The notes below the pieces were generated by a model. It saw only the letters and a list, made by a program, of their open reading frames with translations. It was not told where the DNA came from and searched no databases. From assembly GCF_020404765.1 (NCBI RefSeq), contig NZ_JAIVEM010000135.1, positions 58,166 through 122,165 on the forward strand: DNA of 64,000 bases, in the 5' to 3' direction. Source of the stretch: Paenibacillus sp. BJ-4. GTDB taxonomy: Bacteria; Bacillota; Bacilli; Paenibacillales; Paenibacillaceae. The translations under genes and the position numbers were made by a program. Positions 16,154 through 24,697 of the stretch are shown here, piece after piece; within the stretch, counting starts at the first letter, position 1, and every line of letters begins with the position of its first letter.

Positions 16154-18418
16154 TTATCCGCGGGGGAAAGCTTTAAGGCGGAAGGTAGAGCTAGCAAAAT
16201 CTCCTGTCAGATCCGAGACAACAAGTCCAATTTTCATTAGGCGGTCACCTCCAAAGATTTCGCCGCCGAACGCTGCACGGAAGGGGGAACCGCCGTCTTC
16301 CACATGATCTGTAGTGTTGCCCGTCGCTCCGCTTTCGATTGTATACTTTTTCTTCGGATCAAGTCCTTTTAGAGTTAATCGCCGGATTGGTCCGTTCGGC
16401 TCAGCCAGCACGCGGAAATAAGCGACAAACGCTTCAGATTGGTCCTCGCTAACAAACATCCATGCCGTATCGCCTCGGCCTTCAAAGGGGCTAAGAAGCC
16501 GATACATGTCCCCCTGCTGTACAAGGGAGCGAATTTCCTTGTACTGAGCGATTTGTTTGGCAGCGAGCTCTTTTTCCACCTTCGTAAATGCAGTAAGGTC
16601 AAGCTCGTAGCCAAAGTTGCCGCTCATTGCCACGTCGCCGCGTATGGCCAAGGAGGTGATTCGTTCCACCTGGTGGTTCGGCACGCTCGATACGTGTGCC
16701 CCCATGGTACTGGCCGGATATACGATGCTTGTTCCGTACTGGATCGCCAATCTTTCAATCGCATCGGTATCGTCGCTGGTCCATGTTTGCGGCATATAAT
16801 AGAGCATTCCAGGATCGAACCGTCCGCCTCCTCCAGAACAGCTTTCGAACAAGATGTCCGGGAACCGGGAGGTCAAGCGTTCCAGCAGATCGTAAAGTCC
16901 AAGCATATAACGGTGTGCTGTTTCCTTTTGTCGTTCACTAGAAGCTGTAGCCGAAGCAATCTCTGTCATATTACGGTTCATGTCCCATTTGACATAAGTA
17001 ATGGGAGCGATCGAAAACACGGAGCTAAGCGTATCGTACAAATAGTCACATACTTCCTTGCGCGAAAGATCGAGCACCAGCTGAGATCGACCTTCAGTCC
17101 GCCGCCGACCCTCGGCATGCAGACACCAATCGGGATGCTTGCGGTACAATTCGCTATCAGGAGATACCATCTCCGGCTCTACCCACAGCCCGAACTGTAA
17201 TCCTTGTCCATTAACCCGGTTGGCTAGGTCGGCAAGACCGCCAGGCAGCTTGCGGCGGTCTTCAAACCAGTCTCCAAGTGAATTATCGTCGTTGTCGCGT
17301 TTGCCAAACCAACCGTCATCAAGAACAAAGAGTTCAATTCCAAGGGGACCCGCTTCCTTAGCAATGGCTTCGATTTTATCGGCGTCAAAGTTGAAATAAG
17401 TGGCTTCCCAATTGTTTACGAGAATAGGACGCTCTTTATCACGATAAGTACCCCGGCATAGACGTGTGCGGTAGAGTCGATGATAGGTACGCGACATGCC
17501 CCCAAGACCTTCTTCTGAAAAGACCAGTATGGCTTCGGGGGTCTGGAATGACTGTTCCGGTTCAAGTCGCCAGGAGAAATCAAAGGGATTGATTCCAATA
17601 CTTACACGGGTCTGGTTGAACTGCTCTACTTCTGCCTGTGCGACAAAGTTGCTGCTATAGACCAGACTGAAGCCGTATACATCTCCACGATCTTCAGTTG
17701 CATCAGGACGAAGCAGTGCCAGAAAGGGGTTCATCTGGTGACTGCTGGAGCCCCGGCGACTTTCCAACCGAATGGCCCCGGGTCCGAGGTCGCGGCGCTG
17801 AATATGTCTTTCCCGCACCCAAGCTCCGGACAGGTAGAGAGCTTGGTAGTTGGAATCGGCGAAATCGACAGAGGCGCTCATGGCTTGCTCAATATTTATG
17901 AAAGCGCTCCCTGTATGCTCAAAAAGAGTAGACCGGGCAATAGCGCTGTGATTAGCAAATACAGTATAGAGCAGTGTGGCCTTAAGGCCCGAGTATTGGT
18001 CTTCAAGGATCAGAAAGAGAGTTGTCGCTTCATCATCCGATTCGGTATAGACGGCAGGAAGTCCCTCTAGCTTTGGTTTACCCTGTACAATGCGGTAGCC
18101 ACTATAGGTTAACTCCGTAATCCGAGTTCCATCCGCAAGTGCAACCTGGTAAGCAGGCTGACGAAAGTCGCTTGTTCCATACTGCGGATATTCCTGGGGA
18201 AGCGTGTCCAGGGAAATCGCGCGATTGGAAGGAACAGGATTGGGAGAGAAGGAGCAGCGCTCTCTAAGTTCCAGTATGCTTGCCAGATTTTTGTCATGAT
18301 GAAGTTGGGCTCCCCAATAGACATGTGCGGGATGTCCTTCTACAAGCTGGATAATATAGCTGCAATCTTTGGATTGCAGGTGAAACAAACCAAGCGTCTC
18401 GTCTACATGAATGTTCAT
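16154..18418 (-). CDS. Alpha-galactosidase, glycoside hydrolase family 36
   Basis: A 754-residue GH36 enzyme of the Geobacillus AgaA/AgaB type; no signal peptide, so cytoplasmic. An N-terminal beta-sandwich is followed by the catalytic barrel: LFVLDDGWFGKR, WVEPEMVSPDSELY, the nucleophile Asp in YVKWDMNR (residue 479) and the acid/base region FESCSGGGGRFDPG then WTSDDTDA (Asp about 549). The length and catalytic positions agree with the family. The ATG at 18418 has AAGGAGTG upstream; a GTG at 18427 abuts that site and is less likely. It hydrolyses alpha-1,6-galactosides such as melibiose or raffinose. It lies 86 bases downstream of a LacI-type regulator in the same direction. Confidence 0.95.
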   Translation of the reverse strand: MNIHVDETLGLFHLQSKDCSYIIQLVEGHPAHVYWGAQLHHDKNLASILELRERCSFSPNPVPSNRAISLDTLPQEYPQYGTSDFRQPAYQVALADGTRITELTYSGYRIVQGKPKLEGLPAVYTESDDEATTLFLILEDQYSGLKATLLYTVFANHSAIARSTLFEHTGSAFINIEQAMSASVDFADSNYQALYLSGAWVRERHIQRRDLGPGAIRLESRRGSSSHQMNPFLALLRPDATEDRGDVYGFSLVYSSNFVAQAEVEQFNQTRVSIGINPFDFSWRLEPEQSFQTPEAILVFSEEGLGGMSRTYHRLYRTRLCRGTYRDKERPILVNNWEATYFNFDADKIEAIAKEAGPLGIELFVLDDGWFGKRDNDDNSLGDWFEDRRKLPGGLADLANRVNGQGLQFGLWVEPEMVSPDSELYRKHPDWCLHAEGRRRTEGRSQLVLDLSRKEVCDYLYDTLSSVFSIAPITYVKWDMNRNMTEIASATASSERQKETAHRYMLGLYDLLERLTSRFPDILFESCSGGGGRFDPGMLYYMPQTWTSDDTDAIERLAIQYGTSIVYPASTMGAHVSSVPNHQVERITSLAIRGDVAMSGNFGYELDLTAFTKVEKELAAKQIAQYKEIRSLVQQGDMYRLLSPFEGRGDTAWMFVSEDQSEAFVAYFRVLAEPNGPIRRLTLKGLDPKKKYTIESGATGNTTDHVEDGGSPFRAAFGGEIFGGDRLMKIGLVVSDLTGDFASSTFRLKAFPRG

Positions 18419-18504
18419 GGTATTCACTCCTTGAGGGTACTTAATATCAATTTGTTTTCACGTAAGGATATTTATCAAAGACTTAAGACTTTTTGTTACC
18501 GATT

Positions 18505-19491
18505 TTAGCTGTTTCTGCACGAGCTCTCCCGTATGACAAGCTTGGTCCCAATCACGCTGTGCGCAGGAGGTTCACGTCCCTCAAACCGCTCAGAGAGCAG
18601 TTGAACGGCAGCCTTTCCCATTTGTTCGGGATAGGCGCGTACAGTGGTTAGCGGAGGCTGGACAAAGGCCGCCATCTCAATGTCGTCGAAACCTACGATA
18701 GCCATATCCTCTGGTACCTTGACTCCATGTCCATGAAGGGCGCGAAGAGCCCCGATGGCGAGCGGGTCGCTTGCAGCGAAGCAGGCTGTTGGTCTTTGCT
18801 CTTCGGCAAGGAGATCGTTCATCATCAGATATCCATCCGCTGTACTCCAGGCGCCTACACGGACGAATTGAGGATTGTACAACCCCTGGTCCCGCATGAA
18901 CCGTTCAAAATAATGCGCCCGTCGCTCTCCGTCGCTCTTGCCGCCGATAAACCCGATTTGTCGGTGGCCCAGCTCGATCAGATGTCCGAGCGCCTGATCA
19001 ACAGCTTGCCGGAAATGGAGGCGTACGGAATCGTACTCCAGCTGTTCATCGTACTGATCGACAAGGACAATGGTGTTCTTGTCGGGATGCAGCTTGATCA
19101 CCTCATCAGGATCAACTCCACCCACAACAATCAGACCGTCCGTCTTCTGCAAGGTAGCGATAGAAGAGCGGCCTCGCAGTGTCTGTCCCAACGTCAGGCC
19201 AAGCTCTTCACAGCGCAGCTCGATTCCACGGCGGATCGAGGCGTAATACGGATCGTCCCGTTCCTCTTCAATGGAACACCACAGTAGAAGAGAGACCGTT
19301 TTCCCGGCCCGTTCCGTATTTTGCTTTAATTGCCTCAGCCGGGAAGGCTTATACCCGAGCTGTTCTGCAATCGAAAAAATTCTGTTCTTGGTGTCTGGGC
19401 TCACGGACAGTGACAGATCGTTATTTAAAACCCGTGAAACGGTTGCGGCAGACACACCCGCTTCACGGGCAATGTCTTTAATGGTTGCCAA
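18505..19491 (-). CDS. LacI-family transcriptional regulator
   Basis: A 328-residue LacI/GalR repressor. The HTH ATIKDIAREAGVSAATVSRV and hinge helix (KPSRLRQLK) are followed by a periplasmic-binding-protein-like sugar domain with DGLIVVGGVDPDE, LGHRQIGFIGGKS and AIVGFDDIEMAAF. The start is set at a TTG (19491), giving the canonical MATIKDIA N-terminus with AAAGGTG 7 bases upstream; a GTG at 19500 directly touches that site. It is upstream of and co-directional with alpha-galactosidase, so it is probably an alpha-galactoside-responsive repressor (MsmR/RafR-like in role). Confidence 0.92.
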   Translation of the reverse strand: MATIKDIAREAGVSAATVSRVLNNDLSLSVSPDTKNRIFSIAEQLGYKPSRLRQLKQNTERAGKTVSLLLWCSIEEERDDPYYASIRRGIELRCEELGLTLGQTLRGRSSIATLQKTDGLIVVGGVDPDEVIKLHPDKNTIVLVDQYDEQLEYDSVRLHFRQAVDQALGHLIELGHRQIGFIGGKSDGERRAHYFERFMRDQGLYNPQFVRVGAWSTADGYLMMNDLLAEEQRPTACFAASDPLAIGALRALHGHGVKVPEDMAIVGFDDIEMAAFVQPPLTTVRAYPEQMGKAAVQLLSERFEGREPPAHSVIGTKLVIRESSCRNS

Positions 19492-19504
19492 AGAGCTCAC
19501 ACCT

Positions 19505-19528
19505 TTTTAGTTAATAATTTTACTAAAA
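19505..19528 (-). promoter_or_regulatory. Candidate LacI operator overlapping the translation start region
   Basis: TTTTAGT and ACTAAAA form an inverted repeat 24 bases across, with partial symmetry inside. It lies directly downstream of a good promoter and just before the LacI gene, a position suited to autorepression by blocking elongation or initiation. Confidence 0.55.
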
Positions 19529-19537
19529 TTCGATTTT

Positions 19538-19566
19538 ATCCTAACATATCCCTAGTATACTTTCAA
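19538..19566 (-). promoter_or_regulatory. Sigma-A-type promoter of the LacI-galactosidase operon
   Basis: On the minus strand TTGAAA, a 17-base spacer, then TAGGAT. The predicted start falls just before the inverted repeat at 19505-19528. Confidence 0.55.
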
Positions 19567-19664
19567 GATGATGGTTAAATCTTTAGGATTAATTTTGATC
19601 TATTACTGTGCTGATAAGTTGTGTTAACATGATGAATATTCTGTTGATGACGGAGGGTTTGGCA

Positions 19665-19830
19665 TTGAGTATTCTGTCACTGGCTCGTAAATGGTTTGGC
19701 CGGCTTCGTTTCAAAAGCAAGGTTATAGCGGTATTTCTCCCGTTATTATAGTTTCTCTGCTCATTCTTGGACTGCTGTCCAACCAACTCTTCAGCCGTTC
19801 ATTGATAGACCGAACCACCAGTAATAATCC
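19665..19830 (+). pseudogene. YesM/LytS-type sensor kinase, N-terminal remnant with frameshift
   Basis: After GGAGG, a TTG-initiated frame reads SILSLARKWFGRLRFKSKV and a hydrophobic stretch, then a stop. Continuing in another frame gives IVSLLILGLLSNQLFSRSLI and DRTTSNN. This is the usual short cytoplasmic start, first membrane helix and extracellular start of YesM-like two-component kinases. Nothing further downstream matches, so only the 5' end survives. Confidence 0.45.
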
Positions 19831-19849
19831 CGGATTTCCTGGCATCTAG

Positions 19850-20011
19850 AGCCAGTGGGCGGATATCACGAAGCTGTCTCTTATCCATGATCAGTGGCAT
19901 CCTGACGATCCTTCCTATGAACCCAGTGACAGTGCCTGGTGGTATGTTCTAAGTAACACAAAAACGTTAATAGAGACTGGCCACACGCTTGATTTTGGAA
20001 GCAACAAATAA
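19850..20011 (+). pseudogene. SRPBCC/AHSA1-domain protein, C-terminal remnant
   Basis: A frame ending at TAA (20009-20011) reads ADITKLSLIHDQWHPDDPSY then SDSAWWYVLSNTKTLIETG. This resembles the last strand and long C-terminal helix of AHSA1-type SRPBCC proteins (T.l...H......W..vl..lk.lLETG). The N-terminal two thirds are missing. SRPBCC genes usually travel with small regulators, and a broken TetR gene lies just downstream. Confidence 0.45.
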
Positions 20012-20130
20012 CAAAGGCTGCACGGAAGACAGGAATAGAAAGCTGTCGAAATTGATTCAAAATTGGCTTTAATGCTGCATGAAAACTAACAGTTAAACAC
20101 AAACATTATAAAAATCATTTCTTTACCGAT

Positions 20131-20160
20131 CGTTCTCATTATGTTATATTGATGACGCGA
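20131..20160 (+). promoter_or_regulatory. TetR-gene promoter/operator-like motif, shared with 23850
   Basis: CCGATCGTTC followed about 10 bases later by a TATA-like -10 sits in front of the truncated TetR gene. The same CCGATCGTTC plus TATAAT-like arrangement precedes the intact TetR gene at 23898, suggesting a common autoregulatory operator. Confidence 0.45.
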
Positions 20161-20174
20161 GAAAGGGAATTTCA

Positions 20175-20279
20175 ATGGCAAGAAGCAAAGGGTTTGAAGA
20201 GACCGTTGTATTGGATAAAGCGCTGAGGCTCTTTTGGGAACAGGGTTACGAAAAAGACATTTTTTTATATTTTTATTAG
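20175..20279 (+). pseudogene. TetR-family regulator truncated after 34 codons
   Basis: The ATG at 20175 (GAAAGGGA upstream) encodes MARSKGFEETVVLDKALRLF, then WEQGYEK, and then breaks into DIFLYFY and a stop. The first 27 residues closely match the intact TetR protein at 23898 (shared MARSK, FE, VLDKA, LFW, QGYEK). The break comes inside the helix-turn-helix, so it is non-functional. It looks like a second copy of the same regulator type. Confidence 0.75.
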
Positions 20280-20375
20280 AATGATCGTTCCCCTTATGCG
20301 TAAGTCTTCTCTTTGCCTAAAACTACTTCTTCCTAAGGAAATAGTTACTTGCTCGGTTTTTAGAATGATCATTCT
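20278..20375 (+). promoter_or_regulatory. Two GAATGATCRTTC palindromes upstream of an SDR gene
   Basis: AGAATGATCGTTC at 20278-20290 and a perfect 14-bp palindrome AGAATGATCATTCT at 20362-20375 both resemble the GAACGATCGTTC-type operators of TetR-family repressors. They flank the promoter space of the SDR gene at 20417. The neighbouring TetR gene is dead, so the intact paralogue at 23898 could be the present reader. Confidence 0.5.
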
Positions 20376-20416
20376 TCAATGTTGGTCGAAGCATATAAAC
20401 AAGGAGGAACATGTTA

Positions 20417-21127
20417 ATGTCTAACAAGATTGCACTTGTAACAGGAGCGAATAAAGGGATCGGTTTTGAAGTCGCCAGACAATTAGGTCGTCAAGGAATT
20501 ACGGTATTAGTTGGTGCACGCACAAAAACGAAGGCAGACGAGGCGGCAAGCAAACTGCAGGTTGAAGGTATTCGAGCTATTGGTGTGCAGCTCGAAGTTA
20601 CGAATACTGAGCATATTTCGGATTTGGTTCGCTTCATTGAGAAAGAGTATGGTCGTTTGGATATACTGGTGAACAATGCGGGAATCTTGGTTGAGAACTC
20701 GAGATATGAAGGGGATTTCATACGCGATACGTTCGAAGTAAACACCTTCGCGCCATATTTCATTACAGAAGCTTTGTTACCACTGTTGTTAAAGAGCGAT
20801 GCGGGAAGAATCGTCAATCAAAGCAGTGCTTTAGGGTCGATCCAGTTAAACCTATCCAGCGAACAGGTGCAGGCGATGGCTACCCCGGCATACTCGGCAT
20901 CCAAAGCAGCGCTAAATCTGCTGACGGCCTATTGGTCACAAAAATGGAAAGATACCAACTTGAAAATCAATTCTGCGCATCCAGGATTGGTAAGAACGCA
21001 AATGGGCGGGGAAAACGCAGAGCTGTCCGAAGCAGATGGAGCAATAACGGCAGTTCGTTTAGCGACTTTGCCCGATGACGGTCCGACCGGCGAATTCTAT
21101 TATATGGACACACAATGTCCGTGGTAG
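20417..21127 (+). CDS. SDR-family oxidoreductase (carbonyl-reductase-like)
   Basis: A 236-residue short-chain dehydrogenase of the carbonyl-reductase-like subgroup. Motifs: TGANKGIGFEVARQLG, DILVNNAGI, the catalytic Ser in VNQSSALGS, YSASKAALN, and the C-terminal SAHPGLVRTQMGGENA typical of this group. The ATG at 20417 has AAGGAGG at 9 bases; an in-frame ATG at 20411 is too close. Two palindromic TetR-type sites lie upstream. It probably reduces xenobiotic or lipid-derived carbonyls or quinones. Confidence 0.9.
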   Translation: MSNKIALVTGANKGIGFEVARQLGRQGITVLVGARTKTKADEAASKLQVEGIRAIGVQLEVTNTEHISDLVRFIEKEYGRLDILVNNAGILVENSRYEGDFIRDTFEVNTFAPYFITEALLPLLLKSDAGRIVNQSSALGSIQLNLSSEQVQAMATPAYSASKAALNLLTAYWSQKWKDTNLKINSAHPGLVRTQMGGENAELSEADGAITAVRLATLPDDGPTGEFYYMDTQCPW

Positions 21128-21413
21128 CATATAACTTATCCTGACTCGGGACACTGGTTCTTATTCCAGCACTCAGACTTATTTCTTGAGCATATATCAT
21201 TATCCTAAGATCAAACTTCAATTGAACCAGATAAATGTTACATTGATCAGAGAAATCATTTTTCCACAACATGTGCTTCCCCCGAAGTAGTTGCGGTGTT
21301 GTACAGAGGAGAGAGATTCTTTCACACTGTCCTCGAAGAGGAATTTGTATCTTCCATGGAGTCCGCTTGCTAGATGATCATAAACGATGAGGAACTATGA
21401 GGAGTTGGACGGT

Positions 21414-22649
21414 ATGAAAAATACTTCAATCTTAGCTAAGCCATTAATACTTAAGAATGGAGTAAGCATAAAAAATCGATTTTTTAAAGCGGCGATGAGT
21501 GAAACTTTGGCTAAGAAAGATGCTAATCCTACTCAGCTATTAGTTAATCTCTACCGAACGTGGGCAAGAGGGGGAGCAGGACTTGTTTTAACAGGAAACG
21601 TTATGATCGACAGACGAGCACTAGGAGAACCAGGAAACGTCGTGGTTGAAGATGAGCGTGATCTGGTTCTGCTCGAAGAATGGGCTATGGCTGGTACTGA
21701 AAATGGAACACACCTTTGGATGCAGCTAAATCACCCTGGAAAACAATCGCCCAAGATGTTATCCAAAGAACCAGTCGCCCCAAGTGCTTCCCCACTTTCT
21801 GGAAATCTAAAAAACTTCTTTAATCCCCCTCGAGCTCTTACAGTCGAAGAGATTGAAGAGATAATTACACGTTTTGGGAATTCCGCAAGAATTGCAAAAA
21901 AAGCAGGGTTTTCCGGTGTGCAAATTCACGCTGCCCATGGATATCTGATCAATCAATTTTTATCTCCAAATCATAATCAACGCAGTGATGAGTGGGGCGG
22001 CAGCCTAGAGAATCGAATGAGATTCCTTGTACGAGTGTATCAAGAAATTAGAAAACAGGTTGGTGAAAAGTTTCCGATAGGTATAAAATTGAATTCTGCC
22101 GATTTTCAACGAGGAGGCTTTACAGAAGAGGAATCCATGAAAGTTGCTCAAAAAATATCCGAATTAGGTGTGGATTTAATTGAGATATCCGGCGGCAGTT
22201 ATGAAAACCCTAAGATGTTGGTCTCAGAAGTAAGAGAAAGCACGAAAAAACGAGAAGCTTATTTTTTAGAATACGCAGTGAAGGTAAGAAAATTGATTAC
22301 TACCCCGTTAGTTGTAACTGGTGGATTTAGATCTTTAGATGGAATGACTCATGCCTTAACCGATGGTGGAATCGATATGGTTGGCATAGGAAAGCCATTT
22401 GCTATAGTACCAGACCTTCCCAATAGAGTTTTTCAAGGCAGCTTTACAAACATCACGCTGAAGCCGATAAGAACCGGAAATAGAAGTATTGACAAGAGTG
22501 CTCCAATGTTAGAACTTGGGTGGTATGAGCAACAGTTAAAAAGGATTGGTAAAGGGAAATTGCCAAAACCCGATTATAGTGTATGGCTATCTCTTATTTA
22601 TAGCATCCTGACACAAGGTATTTCTGTATTTAAAAAAAGAAGAGGCTAA
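21414..22649 (+). CDS. Old Yellow Enzyme-type NADH:flavin oxidoreductase
   Basis: A 411-residue FMN TIM-barrel enzyme. Visible signatures are the N-terminal ILKNGVSIKNRFFKAAMSE, HLWMQLNHPGKQSP, FSGVQIHAAHGYLINQFLSP with the substrate-binding H..H-like region, RSDEWGGSLENRMRF and the FMN-phosphate part VVTGGFRSLDGM. There is no 4Fe-4S domain, so it is a single-domain ene-reductase rather than a 2,4-dienoyl-CoA reductase. The ATG at 21414 follows GAGGAGTT; an earlier in-frame ATG at 21387 lacks a site. It probably reduces alpha,beta-unsaturated carbonyls, quinones or nitro compounds. It is followed by an aldo/keto reductase in the same direction. Confidence 0.9.
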   Translation: MKNTSILAKPLILKNGVSIKNRFFKAAMSETLAKKDANPTQLLVNLYRTWARGGAGLVLTGNVMIDRRALGEPGNVVVEDERDLVLLEEWAMAGTENGTHLWMQLNHPGKQSPKMLSKEPVAPSASPLSGNLKNFFNPPRALTVEEIEEIITRFGNSARIAKKAGFSGVQIHAAHGYLINQFLSPNHNQRSDEWGGSLENRMRFLVRVYQEIRKQVGEKFPIGIKLNSADFQRGGFTEEESMKVAQKISELGVDLIEISGGSYENPKMLVSEVRESTKKREAYFLEYAVKVRKLITTPLVVTGGFRSLDGMTHALTDGGIDMVGIGKPFAIVPDLPNRVFQGSFTNITLKPIRTGNRSIDKSAPMLELGWYEQQLKRIGKGKLPKPDYSVWLSLIYSILTQGISVFKKRRG

Positions 22650-22720
22650 AAATATATCTAATTACCTTTATTTATAAAAGAGACTTCTTAAAGATAACGA
22701 ACAGAAGGGAATGAGTGAAC

Positions 22721-23758
22721 ATGGAATATCGTGTATTAGGTCATACCGGGCTTAAAGTAAGCAGTTTTGTATTAGGTACAGGTACATTTGGTTTGTGGGG
22801 GAACAACACGGAGAAAGAGTGTGCACTAATTCTAGATGAAGCATTGGCTGCAGGAATTAACCTGATCGATACTGCGGATGTCTATTCAAGTGGTGAATCA
22901 GAAGAAATTTTAGGTGAAATACTAAAAGGACGCAGACAGGATGTCATTATTGCTACTAAAGGCGGACTTCCCATGGGCAGTGGACAAAATCAATCTGGAA
23001 ATTCAAAATATTGGATTAAACGAGCAGTAGAGGATAGTTTGAGAAGGCTTCAAACCGATTATATAGATTTGTATCAACTACATCAGCCTGATCTTGATAC
23101 CGATATTGAAGAAACTCTTGGTGCACTTACGGATCTGGTCAGTGAAGGGAAGATTCGGTACATTGGTACATCCAATTTTCAAGCGTGGCAAGTTACAGAA
23201 GCCCAATGGATTAGCGAACGCAAAAATGTAGCACGTTTTGTCTCTGAGCAATCCCCGTATTCCATTTTAAACCGAAGCATCGAATTCGATTTGCTTGCTG
23301 CCACAGCAAAGTACGGAATGGGCGTTTTGGTTTGGAGCCCACTTTCGGGTGGCCTATTAACTGGAAAATATCGCTCCGGGGAAGCTTTCTCCCCAGATTC
23401 AAGAGCAGCAACCTTCTCGGGACGCTTAAAATCTGTTGTTGACCCTAATCGAGAAGAAAACCGTTCCAAGTTTGAAGCCATAGCAAAACTCCAAGCCCTA
23501 GCAGATGAAGCGGGATTAACTTTACCTCATCTTGCCATGGCATTCACTCAAGCGCATTCTTCCATCACTTCTGCAATTATTGGGGCTAGAACGATCGAGC
23601 AACTCCGGGAAACTTTAAAAGGTAGTGACATCCGATTAAGCACCGAAATACTCGATGCGATCGATACGATTGTTCCGCCAGGAGTAACCCTGGATGCGAT
23701 GGAAAAAGGATGGACTCCCGATTGGTTAAAAGCAGACAAACGAAGAATTAATGGTTAA
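22721..23758 (+). CDS. Aldo/keto reductase (YhdN/Kv-beta-like)
   Basis: A 345-residue (beta/alpha)8 NADPH reductase. Catalytic tetrad regions: NLIDTADVYSSGESEEILGE (Asp, Tyr), VIIATKGGLPMG (Lys) and DYIDLYQLHQPD (His). The cofactor segment VLVWSPLSGGLLTGKYR and TSAIIGARTIEQLRETL match the AKR11/12-like group. The ATG at 22721 gives the normal MEYRVLG start; a GTG two codons earlier is possible. A 13-bp perfect terminator follows. Likely role: detoxification of aldehydes or ketones together with the upstream ene-reductase. Confidence 0.92.
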   Translation: MEYRVLGHTGLKVSSFVLGTGTFGLWGNNTEKECALILDEALAAGINLIDTADVYSSGESEEILGEILKGRRQDVIIATKGGLPMGSGQNQSGNSKYWIKRAVEDSLRRLQTDYIDLYQLHQPDLDTDIEETLGALTDLVSEGKIRYIGTSNFQAWQVTEAQWISERKNVARFVSEQSPYSILNRSIEFDLLAATAKYGMGVLVWSPLSGGLLTGKYRSGEAFSPDSRAATFSGRLKSVVDPNREENRSKFEAIAKLQALADEAGLTLPHLAMAFTQAHSSITSAIIGARTIEQLRETLKGSDIRLSTEILDAIDTIVPPGVTLDAMEKGWTPDWLKADKRRING

Positions 23759-23800
23759 ACATATAAAATAAGCAAAATACCTGTATTGCATTTATATAGA

Positions 23801-23835
23801 ATAAAATCAAGCGACAACGCTTGATTTTATTCACG
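23801..23835 (+). terminator. Terminator of the aldo/keto reductase gene
   Basis: ATAAAATCAAGCG and CGCTTGATTTTAT form a perfect 13-bp stem with a 4-base loop (ACAA), followed by TCACGTTTTA. The T-stretch is inside the stem. Confidence 0.8.
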
Positions 23836-23897
23836 TTTTACTCTCTGGTTTGCCGATCGTTCACTTAAATGTATAATGGTTGCTTGGGGTGATTACA

Positions 23898-24470
23898 ATG
23901 GCAAGATCCAAAGAATTTGAAATTAATGAGGTATTAGATAAAGCGGTACAACTGTTTTGGGTGCAAGGTTACGAAAAAACTTCAATGCAGGAATTAGTTG
24001 ACTTTATGGGAATCCACAGAAGAAGTATTTATGATACTTTTGGTGATAAGCATGCCTTATTTATGAAGGCGCTCGAACGGTACGATGCTATTCAAAACAA
24101 AAAAATGAGATTGTTGGTTGAGAAGCAAGCACCGGTAAAGGAATTAATTCGCCAATTTTTTGAGTCCACAATCAAGAAAGAAGGAGAACCTCAAGGGTGC
24201 TTCATAGTTAATTCGGGTGTGGAGCTGGGATTATCAGATCCAGAAGTTGCATCCTTAGTAGAAGATAGCTATTCAAAAACGGAGAAGTTGTTATATAACC
24301 TCGTTCTGGTTGGTCAGCAGATAGGTGAAATCGATGCTCTTCTTGAACCTGAAGCCATTTCTCACTACTTAATGAATGCCTGGTTAGGACTACGTACGAT
24401 GGTTAAAACGGCAACTGATCAAGGGAAATTATCGCGTATTATTAATACCACACTGGCCATGTTAGATTGA
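23898..24470 (+). CDS. TetR/AcrR-family regulator
   Basis: A 190-residue repressor. The N-terminal HTH contains VLDKAVQLFWVQGYEKTSMQ then GIHRRSIYDTFGDKHALFMK, the typical TetR DNA-binding pattern. The ligand domain includes GCFIVNSGVELGLSDPEVA and AWLGLRTMVKTATDQGKL, resembling the YezE/QdoR-like subgroup. The ATG at 23898 has GGGGTGAT upstream. The promoter carries CCGATCGTTC, also found before the truncated copy at 20175. It probably controls the preceding OYE/AKR genes and perhaps the SDR at 20417. Confidence 0.9.
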   Translation: MARSKEFEINEVLDKAVQLFWVQGYEKTSMQELVDFMGIHRRSIYDTFGDKHALFMKALERYDAIQNKKMRLLVEKQAPVKELIRQFFESTIKKEGEPQGCFIVNSGVELGLSDPEVASLVEDSYSKTEKLLYNLVLVGQQIGEIDALLEPEAISHYLMNAWLGLRTMVKTATDQGKLSRIINTTLAMLD

Positions 24471-24484
24471 AAAGGAAAAATTAT

Positions 24485-24527
24485 AAGCCACTGATCTGAA
24501 TAGAAAGGTCAGTGGCTTTTTTCTTTT
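24485..24527 (+). terminator. Terminator of the TetR gene
   Basis: AAGCCACTGA pairs with TCAGTGGCTT around a 14-base loop, followed by TTTTTTCTTTTTT. It starts 14 bases after the stop codon. Confidence 0.9.
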
Positions 24528-24697
24528 TTAAGGCTCTGTTAATGAAAATTGTTGATTTTCCGTTTTTTTAGAGTGACAACAATCTTATTTAAGGACAGAG
24601 TTAACATAAAGTTGTTTAATTTTTAATAAAAAACACTTTGCTGAACTTAAAACTTGCCAATATAAGTCGTTTAGCACTAAGATACTTCGTCATGAAG

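Noticed and set aside
16439..17200. 253-codon plus-strand frame opposite the alpha-galactosidase gene
   Set aside because: It is antisense to a well-supported GH36 gene, has no start signal and resembles no family.
21128..21413. Possible gene end (frame finishing TVLEEEFVSSMESAC) before the Old Yellow Enzyme gene
   Set aside because: Too short to assign to any family, and no start or upstream continuation.
24528..24690. GGCTCTGTTAATGAAAATTG-type sequence resembling the end of an insertion sequence
   Set aside because: No matching second end, transposase fragment or target duplication was found; the similarity is short.
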